Of a stretch of 64,000 nt of DNA, positions 43,011 to 53,849 are shown in pieces. The notes below the pieces were generated by a model that did no database searches, was not told where the DNA came from, and was given only the letters and a program-made list of their open reading frames with translations. A program made the position numbers and the translations under genes. The number at the start of each line of letters is the position of its first letter. The first letter of the stretch is position 1. The stretch is from Diphasiastrum complanatum (taxonomy: Eukaryota > Streptophyta > Lycopodiopsida > Lycopodiales > Lycopodiaceae): positions 42,264,858-42,328,857 of the forward strand of contig CM055097.1 of NCBI GenBank assembly GCA_029204225.1, given 5' to 3'.

Positions 43011-43617
43011 AGGTTACAGTCCTTTTATGCTTATGTACGGTTTTCAACCTAGATCTCCAGTAAATGTTGAGATGAAGTCTGTTAAGATCCAAAAGGTTGC
43101 TAATTTTTTGTATGATATGCAAGAAATGTTGCAAGTGGCTAAGGATAGTATCCGAAGTGCTCAAGATAGAGCTAAACACTATACCGATCTTAACAGATCT
43201 CCAAGAGATTTTAATGTTGATGACTGGGTAAATCTAAGACGTTATATACAGGGAAGCATTATAAGTTGTCTACCCATTATTGTGGACCTTTCAGGATTGT
43301 ACGTAGAATTGGTTCTTTGGCGTATGAACTCGATCTTCAAGGAAAATTGACTGCACGCCCAGTGTTTCATGTAAGTCGTTTGAAACTAAGTTTACGTGAT
43401 GGTGATACAGTTGGATTGCACGAGGATTTATCCCATTTGGAAGATTTGTCGCTTAGTGTACCTTTGGAACCTAAGAAAGCTCAGAACCAGAGATAAACAA
43501 TCGAGAAATCGTTCTATCTCTGAGTGCTTAATTCGGTGGAAGGATCATACTGAGGATGATGATTCATGGGAGAGAGTTGATAGCATAAAGAAAAATTTCC
43601 CGAATTTTAGTTTCTAA
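43011..43617 (+). pseudogene. Gypsy integrase C-terminus and chromodomain remnant
   Basis: YSPFMLMYGFQPRSPVNVEM, DRAKHYTDLNRSPRDFNVDD, then (shifted frame) HYCGPFRIVRRIGSLAYELD and ARPVFHVSRLKLSLRDGD. Another shift at about 43495 leads to ECLIRWKDHTEDDDSWERVD, chromodomain-like (YLVKWKGxxxxxxTWE). The chromodomain places the element among chromoviruses, which often insert in heterochromatin. Ends at a TAA, about 43617. Confidence 0.8.
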
Positions 43618-43629
43618 GGATAAAAACAG

Positions 43630-43646
43630 TTTAAGGAGGGAATAAT
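43630..43646 (+). promoter_or_regulatory. Polypurine tract
   Basis: AGTTTAAGGAGGGAATAA directly before TGTTATGTCC. It would prime plus-strand DNA synthesis. The copy at about 56577-56593 (GGTTTAAGGGGGAAAGAA) is clearly homologous. Confidence 0.75.
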
Positions 43647-44230
43647 GTTATGTCCATAACCAATACATAGGATACAGTATACTCCTAGTCTTGGATACAC
43701 GATACTCCAGTGAAACAAGCTGTTAGTTATGCCACGTCATACTGGACATAACCCGAAAGTAACTAATATCCTTGTGAGGACCAGAACACACTAAATGAAG
43801 TTTAGACAAGGTATGAGACAGTGTATGCATGTGTAGAGTTATCAATAGCAATTCTATGAATAGTTGGTCCATCCTTAGGACTCTATTCTAGGTGAATCTA
43901 TGTATAGGGAACTTAGGGCTATGCATGGCTATGTGCCCAAGATGCTTTTGGCTTTATATATTGGGTCCAAACTCACCCTACTCCTCATTATGGTTGTGGA
44001 TTCATTGCTAGGCTCTCACTCTACATTCATGCTTCTTGTTCCTTGGTTTGGGGGTGAGGCTTCTAGAGATTGATTGGATGCTTCTACTTGGTTGGGTGGT
44101 TTCTCCATAATGTGTTATCCATTGTGTTTGTGATTTGTAAGCAGGATCTAAGGAGCTTCCCTTATAATATGTGCATGGAATTCTATAATTGTCAGACTTG
44201 GTAACCACACTTGGAGACAAATCCGGGGGA
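43647..44230 (+). repeat. Gypsy 3' LTR
   Basis: Starts TGTTATGTCCATAACC right after the PPT. A TATA-like GCTTTATATATTGG lies at about 43950. The 3' boundary is estimated. The start matches the LTR at 56594 (TGTTACGTCCATGTCC). Confidence 0.6.
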
Positions 44231-44605
44231 TTCCCATGGGTTTCTCGTGCTCACCATTATGGTGTAACTAGTCTCTCTCATATTTTGAAATGTGGTTTAT
44301 TAAGAGGTTAGCAAAACTGAAACAAATAAAATTTATGAATGATTTCAATTTTTCTAAACCTTTGTAATCCAAAACACCTACATTTTATAAGCTATGAACA
44401 AAGCCATAATTTTTTAGTGAAGTCAAGCGCCAAAATCATAATCCATGAAGTCAAATAGCTTAAGAATCAACATTTTGATGATTCAAATTATCTTTGCCAC
44501 AATAGGATTTTTTGTCTCCTTCAAATGCAAAGTGTTGCAAGAATAATAGAAAATTAATAGTTCCTCACATGTAATAGAACAACTTTGGATAAGACTGTAG
44601 ACTTG

Positions 44606-44650
44606 AACCCTAAACCCATTCATTTTTTACCCTAACCCTAAACCTAAAAG
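44606..44650 (+). repeat. Short telomere-like motif
   Basis: ACCCTAAACCC (44608) and ACCCTAACCCTAAACCTAAA (about 44632) are interrupted copies of the plant telomere repeat CCCTAAA. Too short for a telomere; could be a relic of end-joining repair or chance. Confidence 0.4.
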
Positions 44651-45640
44651 AAATACAACACACTACAATTTGCATCTATGAATGGAAACAATCATATAAC
44701 GTCCCACATACAAAAGAAACCAAAGCCAATACCACATCACATGTGTACCAAAAAATGTGAGATTTTTATCCAAACTCGCAAAAATAAATAACTTAGCTTT
44801 GTAAGTTAAATGACCCTTAGTGTACCATAACTCTTGGATAAGTTGCAAGAACTAGGCCTTCAAAATGCTTAAAAGAGGTATAGTGGGAAACTTTGAAGAC
44901 ATATGTTTTAAGTAAAGAGCACAAGAAATATCAATAGTGTGCATAACATTTACAAAGTGTTATGTAAAATATTGAAAGAGCCAATCATGAATTCCAAAAA
45001 CGCAACACCATCATAATGGTATGTTTGAGGAGGTACCAAGGCGCATTGCAACATTTACTGAGAAACTGCCACCTATCAAATGCAAACCCACACTGGGCTA
45101 GGAGGGGCATTCTTATGCATTGGCTGGGTGTATCAGACTAGCTTTGCATTTCATGCTTCACCCCCTCTCCCCTTCTACCCTCATCACGTCCTTCTATTTC
45201 CACCTTTGAACTCAACTGCTAACCTTGGCTTTGATGTCTACCTTAGTGCCAAGACAATTTCCAACTTCCCTCTGATTGGAATGCCTCATGGCCTCCCTGC
45301 GGCGTTCTCGCCTCCTATGCAGTCTCCGGCTCTATTTACATAGTTGTTGTGCTAGGAGCTGTCCCTTTCAACCTTGTCGGAGGTGATACAAAGCCATTGT
45401 GCACTGGCAGAAAATGCAAGATCAAGCTGTCATAATAGCGATGTGGCTGCAGCCTCCTAGGCTAGCGCGCACTCGAAATCCCCTGCTCGTTCTACCTCTT
45501 TAGAAGTAGCTGCTATTCAAGCAAATGGACAGATGAGAAAGGAAGGTGGGCCCCCCGCCTACAAGTAGGTTTGCACAAACTCATCCTGTGTAGCCTCGCC
45601 CCTATTGTATTAAGCATGCTTACAACATCCTCCTTCGCCA
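44651..45640. other. No confident gene; start of poly(A)-type LINE
   Basis: 44651-45060 is AT-rich with nothing recognised. From about 45080 the composition shifts to C/T-rich and may be the 5' leader of the DUF4283-type LINE that follows. The 87-codon frame at 45080-45343 has no known domain. Confidence 0.35.
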
Positions 45641-45734
45641 GGTCGAACGACTCGAAGATGGTTCCTCTTTTGCGGATGGTTGCTCAGATCATCGACTTGC
45701 TTGCCGATATGCTCTCCCTACTACAGAAGTTGGC

Positions 45735-46140
45735 ATGAATAGTTATCTTTATTTTCTCACTAACTCTTATGTGGTGGCCTACTTCATGGGCAAGTTGGCC
45801 TTTGTTGATGGTATCAAACTTTTTGGGGATATCCATTGGTCTGCTTCAATGCCATGGTTCTATGTTCATAGGCCTCGGGGAAGGGATTCTTTCATTTTAA
45901 GGTTGGTAGTGTCCAGGAGGTGAATTTCATCCTGACAAATGGCCCTTACCTTCATTAGGGGAATCCCGCTTATGTTACTAGGTACACCGACACCTTTTCC
46001 ATTGATGACACCTCTTAGTTGGAAGTTCTTGTTTGGGTATAATTGGACTTTTTCCCTCCCAAGTTGTTGCCAGCTTTGGATGTGGTTTTGGAGAGCTTAG
46101 GCAAGGTCCTACTCATTCAGCCCATTGTGGTTCACGACCC
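45735..46140 (+). pseudogene. LINE ORF1, DUF4283-like
   Basis: VVAYFMGKLAFVDGIKLFGD, WFYVHRPRGRDSFILR, then VSRR followed by stops and frame changes with sequence like LTFIRGIPL and PPKLLPALDVVLESLGKVL. It resembles plant DUF4283 (VxxFxGxxPxxxxL...FxxxxxRxxVLxxGP...PLxxW...IGxxLG), the RNA-binding start of plant L1 ORF1 proteins. Three breaks in about 400 bp. Identification is by pattern only. Confidence 0.55.
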
Positions 46141-47061
46141 TTCTCCTCATGTGTGAGCTTTGCTTACTTTGCAATCTTGTCGACCCTATAGTGGAGTAGG
46201 TACAGTTTCACTTCCTTGGGCCAACTTTACCACTAGCTTGTCATCTTCAAGGGCCTACATGACTCTTGCTACCACTATAGGCGTCTTGGCCATGCTATGG
46301 CCAACTGCTCACTTCTTCAACTCAACATTCTATGGTTGTTCTTGGCAATGTAGTGACCGCTGCAATTGCCACTTCATCCTCTTTGCCAACACTGGTCTCA
46401 CAATTTGATACTGCTTTGCTGCCCACTCCGTTGTTGTGGCATTAGCCTTCATGGTTGCTTCTTCCCCCCCTTCCAAGCGATGCCCCAATGGTATTTCTCA
46501 CAGGTTGCTGACGGGGGCCTCTTCTTTGTCTACTGCCTTTCCTACAACACCTCTCCCAACATAAGGTTCCAGGCCAGCCTCCACAACATTCCACTTTGTT
46601 TCAGCAACCCGCTGGTATTATCTCTTCTCAATTTCAACCCTCCTCACTAGGGCTTGTTCCCCTGTTGCCCTTTTTTGGGGAAGATTCTCTCCCTTTGCCT
46701 AGGCTTTGGGCCACCCTTCTAAGGAACTATTCACTGCTCTGCAACACTTGACTCCTGCTATAACAAGACAGGGCCCCTTCGATGATCAGCTACTGTCTTA
46801 GCAAGACCCTATGTATGTTCAACTAGCCCTTAATCTTTTCTCACACTCTTGCCCTCGCAACGTGTCATAAGCTTCGCCCTTTCTCATGGCTGCTTTGGCT
46901 ACGATCACCAAGAGGTATAGTGCCAATGGGAAGGCTAATGGTAGGCTGATGGCTCTAAATTGTGATTTAGGTTCTAAGGCTCTTGCAACCTCCCCTAGTA
47001 GTGTGGCTCTTCTTGCAGCAGCTACTTTGGTTTCTGAAGCTTCCTCTTTTCCGATAGTCTC

Positions 47062-47720
47062 ATGAACATTTATTCTTGGAACGTCAGAGGTCTCAACAAT
47101 CCAATGAGTTGCGGCGTAGGTTCTTTCCACCTATCATGCACGTAATGTGATGATTGTCTTACAAGAAATGAAGCTTGCCTCATCAAGAAGTTTGTTGCCT
47201 TCTACCATTATGTGATCTCCATGGTGCAAGGCACTTGGGGAGGAGTTCTAACCCTTGTCTCGCATGATTGGAAGGTGCTTTCTAGTATGGCAGATCCTGC
47301 TAGTAGGTGAGTGTTCCTTCAATTGCATAAGCTTAGCTTCATCTTTTATGTTTTAAGCTTGTATATCTCTAATTCTCTTGTTGACATGATTGATTTATGA
47401 TATAATTGTCCTCCCATTTCCAACGACCACCTGATTGTGCTTGGTGATTTCAATATGTACCTTGGCCCTGATGATGGACCTCATTATGTCTCCTCCTATG
47501 AGCTTGCTGCCTAGTCACTTTGCCAGCATCTCACTCCTTGCCTGATGCCCAACTTATCTTGCATGACTTTCCCCACCATACTTGAACCAATTGTCGTTCT
47601 GGGTAATCCTTCCATTTAGCTAGGCTTGACCACTTTTATGTTTCTACAAATGGTTTATGGCTCCAATTTCTTTGTGTTGAGACTTATAATCTCACCGTTC
47701 TTTCTTATCACAAGCTGGTG
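47062..47720 (+). pseudogene. LINE ORF2 endonuclease (poly(A)-type family)
   Basis: Starts MNIYSWNVRGLNNP (47062), the classical plant L1 ORF2 opening. Later GTWGGVLTLVSHDWKV, LIVLGDFNMYLGPDDG (about 47434, GDFN motif), and LDHFYVSTNGLWL with LSYHKLVLL (about 47625-47720, a decayed SDHxPI motif). Frameshifts occur soon after the start. It differs strongly from the CT-tailed family endonuclease. Confidence 0.75.
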
Positions 47721-48257
47721 CTGCTCAAATGTCTTCATTTAGCTGACCTCCTCGCCCTTCATATCCTTCTATGTGATGAATTCCTCTCTTTTTGCTTCAA
47801 CTTCTGTCCTCTCCTCTCTTGCCATGTTTTGTCGATTCCCTCTCCCCTCTAGATGAAACTTTAGAGCAATGTGGCTCTTCTCCGCACGATAGGTCAGTCT
47901 AAGCACCAAAGCCAAGCTCTTAGCCACCGCTCTTCTTACGCACATTATAGAGACCCACCGTCTGGCTTCTGATGGGGGGCCCAACTTTTTGGTGGTTTCT
48001 CCTTGCTTGTTACTTTCAAGTGGTGGAATTGATCTCCAAGTAAGTGGCTTCTCTGAATTTGGTGTACTTTCAGCCTATTGATCATGATTATGGATTTTTG
48101 TAGATTTTGATGGAAATCAATGGATTTTTTACGGGTTTTTTGTGATTTTTCACCTAGAATTGAAAATTTGGCTTGGAGATTCATATAATTCCTTTCAGTG
48201 TAGAACTATGTTCTGGACTGTTATAATTATATGAAATTGTATTTCTATACAAGATTT

Positions 48258-48262
48258 GTGAA
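48258..48262. repeat. 5-bp TSD, left copy
   Basis: GTGAA directly before the 5' LTR, repeated at 53843-53847. Confidence 0.85.
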
Positions 48263-49023
48263 TGTTGGAGGGTTTGCGGATCCCAAGGCAACCCTAACCC
48301 TAGTTAATAAGTGAGAGGGATTTGGCACCCTACGTGTGTAAGTCCAACCTAATGATCACATAGTTATTTGATTGATCAGTTAAAAGTTAATAAAAGGACT
48401 TTAGGCCTTTTTGCGGGACTTTTAATGTCGCAGGGCCTAAATGTCAAGTTAGAATAAAGTTGGGTTTCCCTCCAATTTTGATGGATCCCACACTTTCTTA
48501 AATTTGAATAAAAAGAGAGGCAAGACTGGACCAATAGGATTCAGAGGCCAGGGTCCTCCTCTCTACTATAAAAAGGGACTAACTCGATTTGCTCCTGATG
48601 TTCATTTTCTCATTTTAATAAAGCAGATTGGTTCTCTTTAGAAATGGATTGAGGAATGTCCTTGCTCTTCCTCTCTTTTCCTCCATTTCTCATGCTTTCT
48701 TTCGATTCTGCTAATTGTTGGATTTGATCATTATTGGGATTGCTATTTTTTAAGCTTATTGTGAGAGAGAGAGGGAGAGAAAGAAAGAGTAAGTTCCTAT
48801 CATTGTTGTGGATTTAGGGTTAATGGGAAGTAGGGTTAATGGATGTAGTGTTAATGCTCAGTGTTAACAGATGTTAGTATTAGATCCTCCATTCATGTTG
48901 AAATCTGAACTATACTATCGCTCTCATGGGAACGAACCTACGCGTGACAACTAACTTCATCTCCTTGATGCTAGATTGATTAGATCTTGGGTTGAGGATA
49001 GGCAAGGAAAGAAACCCACTACA
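48263..49023 (+). repeat. 5' LTR (761 bp)
   Basis: TGTTGGAGGGTTTGCGGATC ... GAAACCCACTACA. It contains a TATA box (CTATAAAAAGG, about 48564-48575) and AATAAAG at 48617, giving a complete promoter and polyadenylation layout. It also has CCCTAACCCTAG near its start and a GA-rich tract at about 48766-48790. Confidence 0.9.
48350..48591 (+). promoter_or_regulatory. LTR promoter segment absent from the 3' LTR
   Basis: About 242 bp containing the TATA box at 48567. The 3' LTR joins the flanking sequence directly (GTAAGTCCAACC then CTCCTGATGTTC at 53401). The breakpoint shares a CT dinucleotide, as in a microhomology deletion. Confidence 0.8.
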
Positions 49024-49027
49024 ATTT

Positions 49028-49045
49028 TGGCTCCATTGTCGGGGA
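49028..49045 (+). promoter_or_regulatory. Primer-binding-site-like sequence
   Basis: TGGCTCCATTGTCGGGGA begins 5 nt after the 5' LTR. It is close to TGGCGCCGTTGCCGGGGA, which follows the 5' LTR in many plant gypsy elements of the Tat/Athila group. The tRNA was not identified. Confidence 0.6.
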
Positions 49046-50346
49046 GCTACGCCAATTTTTTAGTTGCAGCATGTTTGGTTGGTGGTTAGCTTGCATTAGG
49101 CATCTTGTCATGACATGAATAGTGTTAGATCTGCATTTTAGGATTAGATTGGGATTGATTTTGCTTGATTTGAATGGATTTGCTTTTTTTAAATCTAATC
49201 CAATTGTTAAATAGGAAAACCTATTCAGATCACCAATCTTAAGATCCATTTGGATCTGAGATATCATAGAAAATAACAAAAATCGGTCAAATCTATCAGA
49301 TTTGGTAAAAAAGAGACAAAAAGCGTCATCAGAGCTTAGAACTTTTTACCCTCTTTTAGGAAACCTTTGCCGAGTTGCAGACACCTTCGGTTTAGTTCAC
49401 AGAACCTTCAGTTTGAAGGGCAAAGAATAATTCCCAGCATATTTCCGGAAACATTAGAAAAATCGTCAAAAAACACCAAAAAATCACCAAAACCCTAAAA
49501 ATTTAGAAAATAAACCTTCGCCCGATTCACTGTGCTTAGAAGTGATTCAGATCTATCTACTGCCAGGTCGACAAAGAATAATACCCAAAATAGGAAGGTT
49601 TTCAGAGGATCAGTTGTCATATTGCCATTTTTTTGCCAAAAAAAGTCATTTTTTTGCAAAATTACCAATATTACTCTAGATCCTTCGCCATAACCTTCAC
49701 CGAGTTTCCAAAACATTATATTTTATAGAAAAATACTATTTTTGAGTTCGACAAAGATTCTTCTTGATCAGATCATAGAAAATCTTGAATTTTATCTCCG
49801 TAGTTCCTTTTGTCAGCGTCCGATTTTTCATAGTTTTATTCGTGTCAGATCTTTCACCAGAGATGTCAGCGAAGGTTAATTTTCAAAAAATTGTCAAAAG
49901 CATCATAACCTCATTATGAACCTTCGCCGACCTGCTAGATGATCTTAAAATATCAAAATTAAGTTGCTCATAGGTTCAGATTGTGAAAAAACACATTTAT
50001 GACAGTACCTGGGCGAAGGACCCTCTTGGGCAAAGGTTCATCCTTTGCCAACCTTGAAAAACGTTCGCCTGATAGGTTTAGATCCCTAGAAACCTTCACC
50101 GAGATTTTTATAGCCTATTTTTACAGTACTGCACATGCCTGCAAATTTTTGTTCATAATTGATCAGCCAAACTACTATTCAGTGTAATGGACCCACCAAA
50201 TTCACCTATAAGTTGGCTGAATTTGATTCATTCCTCACTTGTGCTAGCGAAGCTCTTGCAGATTTTTCTTGCGACCAAAGCCTTTCAAATTTCCTGCATT
50301 GCCTTCTGATACACTTTCACGCATTTATAATTCCTCTTTGATCATC
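49046..50346 (+). other. Long leader of the LTR retroelement
   Basis: About 1.3 kb without a credible gene. It contains recurring short phrases such as ACCTTCGCCGA, CCTTCGCC and CTTCACCGAG (49367, 49500, 49690, 49920, 50095), giving a weak repetitive character. It may hold packaging signals; that is inference. Confidence 0.45.
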
Positions 50347-53269
50347 ATGTCTTCTACCAATACTTCCCAGTCTCCGCGCTATACTATCCATCGTGATTTC
50401 CCATCTGCAGCGGACATCATGATTCTTCCTAGCACAAGCATGGTCACTAAGTGGATGACCCTTGCGGAGCCTCTACTCACTGCAATAGGCATTCATGAGA
50501 GAGCCTTTTTTGGGTCGTATCAATATGGATTTCATCACTCTTGCCTTCAGTACGTGGAAGGAAGAGAAATCCTAATTCTATATAACTTTTCAGGGAGCCA
50601 CACACAAGGTGCGCGTCACTGAGGCCGCCCTTGCAGCCCTAGGAATATCATCTGGTACGCAGGCCTCACCCAATCACAAGCATGCCAAACAGGCCATCAA
50701 GCCATTTATTGACCTCACCAACGATCTACACTGGACCAATGATGGCTACCTTTTGGAAGTCATTAGTGAGCCTTCCATCCACGCAGCTGCCCAGCTATTG
50801 AATAATTTTTTGATGGTTGGCAACCTCAGGAAAGTCCGCATCACATCTCAAATCCTTTACAGAATAGTGGAATTCCACACTAAGTTGGCCAAAGCCCCTC
50901 TTGAACCATATAATTGGTTCAAGACTGTTTCTGGTGAGCTCAAACGAGCTATTAAGGCCGATACTAAGTAGCAATTTCCTACTGGCTCTTTATTGTCCCT
51001 TTTAGCTGCTTCTCACTTGGAAAACAGAATCCATGGCTTCCACCTGGATTCTGTGCTTTTGGTCTACGAAGAAGCACCAGCAGAATCATCCCATCAGGCT
51101 TCAAGCTCTCATAGTCGTCGTCGTCCATGCAGCGAGATCGTAATTACTGACTCGCCTTCCGTGTCACGATGTCGCACTAGGCATACCTCGTCAGCTGCGC
51201 TTCCACCCCCTGCTGCTGTTCGCACTGAACTTCCCATCCCCCTAGCCTCCGATGCTTCCTTCGCCTCTACTTCCATACAAGGACAGTCTGTGACCATTGG
51301 GCCTACCATTCCCATCACACCTGCCCAGGCCGCCTCACCCCCACACACCGAAGCCACCTCACCCAACACATAGTTCTTTATGGATATGTTCGATGATTCC
51401 GACCCCCTTGGGACCACCGAAATCTTTGAAATGCCCCAGAGTCCAGCGCCCTTTGAATCCCAATCCCCTAGAGAGGATTCGGACATATCCATGAATCTAT
51501 TGTTGGTGTTGAAGATGCCAGCCAACAACCTCACACACAAGGTAGCCCAGCCACACTTCGGGTCGACACAACTGTAAAATCACCAAAACAGTTCAACGCC
51601 ACAGTGCTTGAAGGGTTTGAAGATGAGGATATTTTTGAAGAAGAAGAGACCGTGGCACCTATTCCATGCCAACTAAGGACAACACCATCATGTCCTCCTA
51701 ATACTGTCGCAACCACGACCATCGATTCAGGTGATGCTCTAGGGTTGGTTTCAAGCCTTGGGCAAGTGATCCAGTCAATGCTGGATAAGAAGAAGGAAAT
51801 GGAGCAGAGAATCTCTGATATGGTCTGAAAACACTTTGATCAGCCAGAAAATTGCCCAGCTGGATCGAGAGTTGAAGACAACATGAAGATAAGGCTGAAA
51901 GCGAAAAGAAGTTGGCCCAACAACAAGCTGATTGCTTGGAAAATTACATCAGCTCCTTGCAAAATGCCCTGACAACCGCACAAAATCAGGTAGATCAAGC
52001 AGTGCAAGATGCCAAGCGACAGGTGCAGCTGTTGGAGGGGCAATTACAGATGGCTGAACAAGATCGCACACGGCTTCAAGGTGAATTGGATGTGACCACC
52101 CTTGAGCGTGATGCCTATTTGCAAACGCAAATACCCGATCATCCAGTCACACCGACGGAGATTGCATATTTATTCAAAAAATTGAAGACATACAAAGTGG
52201 CCCTTCAGGGATTCCAAGGCCGCTTTGATAGGTTCAAAGGACCAGTTTCGACCGAGTTGGCCAATGCAAAAGAGACCATCGCTGCCTATGAAAAGGCAGC
52301 CACTCAAGTGTTGGAAGCCGGACCACAAATCCCCATCCCGATCATGCCGCAATTCTCCCCCCCGTGCCAAGAAGCTGTACCAATGGATATAGAGATTGAT
52401 TCGAGCATGGACCAGGGGGAGCTCCAAATATAGTAGATCAACCGCCAACCATACCGGCAGTACAAGTGGGTCCATCCTCATCAAGGACAAGACCTCTATT
52501 CAGAAGGCCCATCAGCATCGAGGACCAGATTCAAACCTTCTTAAAGCAACATCCGCATGAGTCCTCACGTGGTGGATGGGTTCTGAAATTTAAGACCTCC
52601 GAGATCGAGGCCTACAAAGAGTTGGACAAAATACTTGTACTGGGAGATCAGTCAGCATGGAGAATCATAGTTTTTGAGAAAACTCCGGAATCAACTAGGA
52701 GTTACGTCGCCAGCCCTCGCCAGTTGCGGGTAGATCCCTATTACGTGCCAATGCCGCGAAGAAATAAATGGAAAGATTTGGGGTTGGCTATGGACAAAAT
52801 CACCATCCATACGTCCAATTGGCCAATCATCCATCAGCCTTACAGCTGGACCATTTCAGTGGACTTCAAAGGTGCTTTACAAGCATATCAGAGAGAGTAC
52901 GTCCACTCTCCATATCGAATGGTGCGACAATCGACAATGTTTGCTAAAGATCTAACTCTGTTGGCGTCAGTGGCAAACAAATGGGACGATTGCCTCCCTC
53001 CTCTGGCATTCGATCTAAATACGCCGATGGCCTCAAAGCAAATCAAAGATCAGCTGCCGGTTGCTCGTCTCTACTTTCGCGCGGCTATGATGGGAGGCTC
53101 TTGGAAATCCCGCTTCACCTCATGGACAACCTCAAAGTGGATTGCGGGAGCCCATCGTTGTTTCATGCCCCACAATCTGGATTTCAATACTGCACGTCTC
53201 GACTTTATGGAGAAGGTGCAGTATCATTTAATCAAGATTCGGCGCGAAGCCAATAAAAGTCCCCAATAA
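50347..53269 (+). pseudogene. Unrecognised large ORF of the LTR retroelement (about 970 codons, broken)
   Basis: Plus-strand pieces in order: 50347-50620 (MSSTNTSQSPRYTIHRDF; YQYGFHHSCLQYVEGREI), frameshift, 50609-51577 with two in-frame TAGs (about 50969 and 51371; helical part, then a Pro/Ser/Thr-rich linker at about 51060-51370), 51604-51828 (acidic EDEDIFEEEET), 51912-52433 (long coiled coil, LAQQQADCLENYISSLQNAL), and 52466-53269 (compact C-terminal domain of about 240 residues, rich in Trp, Tyr and Phe). It ends 50 bp before the 3' LTR. I recognise no family. It could be a highly diverged Gag or a captured plant protein. Breaks are few for the length, so decay is recent. Confidence 0.6.
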
Positions 53270-53307
53270 CTGCATATTGCAGGTGTCGTGGGACCGCCAC
53301 CAGTTTT

Positions 53308-53319
53308 GGTGGGGGATTC
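53308..53319 (+). promoter_or_regulatory. Polypurine tract of the LTR retroelement
   Basis: GGTGGGGGATTC immediately before the 3' LTR start TGTTGGAGG. Confidence 0.75.
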
Positions 53320-53842
53320 TGTTGGAGGCTTTGCGGATCCCAAGGCAACCCTAACCCTAGTTAATAAGTGAGAGGGATTTGGCACCCTGCATGTGTAAGT
53401 CCAACCCTCCTGATGTTCATTTCCTCATTTCAATAAAGCAGATTGGTTCTCTTTAGAAATGGATTGATGAATGTCCTTGCTCATCCTCTCTTTTCCTCCA
53501 TTTCTCATGCTTTCTTTGGATTTTGCTAATTGTTGGATTTGATCATTATTGGGATTGCTATTTTCTATGCTTATTGTGAGAGAGAGAGAGAGGGAGAGAA
53601 AGAAATAGTAAGTTCCTATCATTGTTGTGGATTTGGGGTTAATGGGAAGTAGGGTTAATGGATGTAGTGTTAATGCTTAGTGTTAATGGATGTTAGTGTT
53701 AGATCCTCCATTCATGTTGAGATCTGAACTATACTATCGCTCTCATGGGAACGAACCTACGCGTGACAACTAACTTCATCTCCTTGATGCTAGATTGATT
53801 AGATCTTGGGTTGAGGATAGGCAAGGAAAGAAACCCACTATA
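53320..53842 (+). repeat. 3' LTR (523 bp, promoter-deleted)
   Basis: TGTTGGAGGCTTTGCGGATC ... GAAACCCACTATA. Apart from the 242-bp deletion and a few small differences (for example a longer GA tract) it closely matches the 5' LTR. AATAAAG is kept but the TATA segment is missing. The final CA has become TA. Confidence 0.9.
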
Positions 53843-53847
53843 GTGAA
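53843..53847. repeat. 5-bp TSD, right copy
   Basis: GTGAA, matching 48258-48262. Confidence 0.85.
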
Positions 53848-53849
53848 TA

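Larger units (their letters stand above)
40440..43646 (+). mobile_element. Ty3/gypsy pol region, chromovirus-like, without 5' part
   Basis: Plus strand in correct order: protease end, RT, RNase H, integrase and a chromodomain-like end, followed by a polypurine tract and 3' LTR. Gag, the protease active site and the 5' LTR are absent. At least five stops or frameshifts disable it (for example at about 40908, 41320, 41434, 41895 and 42302). It is the best-preserved gypsy here and serves as reference for the decayed copy at 53850-56593. Confidence 0.9.
45640..47950 (+). mobile_element. Plant L1-type LINE (DUF4283 ORF1, endonuclease), 5' portion
   Basis: A second LINE family. It has an ORF1 with a DUF4283-like region (45740-46140), then frame-disrupted sequence, then an ORF2 endonuclease starting at 47062 and running to about 47720. 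Beyond about 47950 the LINE character ends, and AT-rich sequence leads to the LTR element at 48263. RT and a poly(A) 3' end of the same type occur at 57120-58400. Confidence 0.7.
48263..53842 (+). mobile_element. Complete non-autonomous LTR retroelement with unknown ORF and no pol
   Basis: 5.58 kb, bounded by homologous LTRs (48263-49023 and 53320-53842) with GTGAA TSDs, a PBS-like site after the 5' LTR and a PPT before the 3' LTR. The interior (49024-53319) shows no protease, RT, RNase H or integrase motif in any frame. A broken plus-strand ORF of about 970 codons occupies 50347-53269. The structure recalls LARD or TR-GAG elements, which depend on a partner for enzymes. The PBS region (TTTTGGCTCC...GGGGA) resembles that of Tat/Athila-type gypsy elements, a possible source of enzymes. 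Confidence 0.9.

Noticed and set aside
44606-44650. Interstitial telomere array
   Set aside because: Only a few interrupted units; listed as a minor motif but not as evidence of a fusion.
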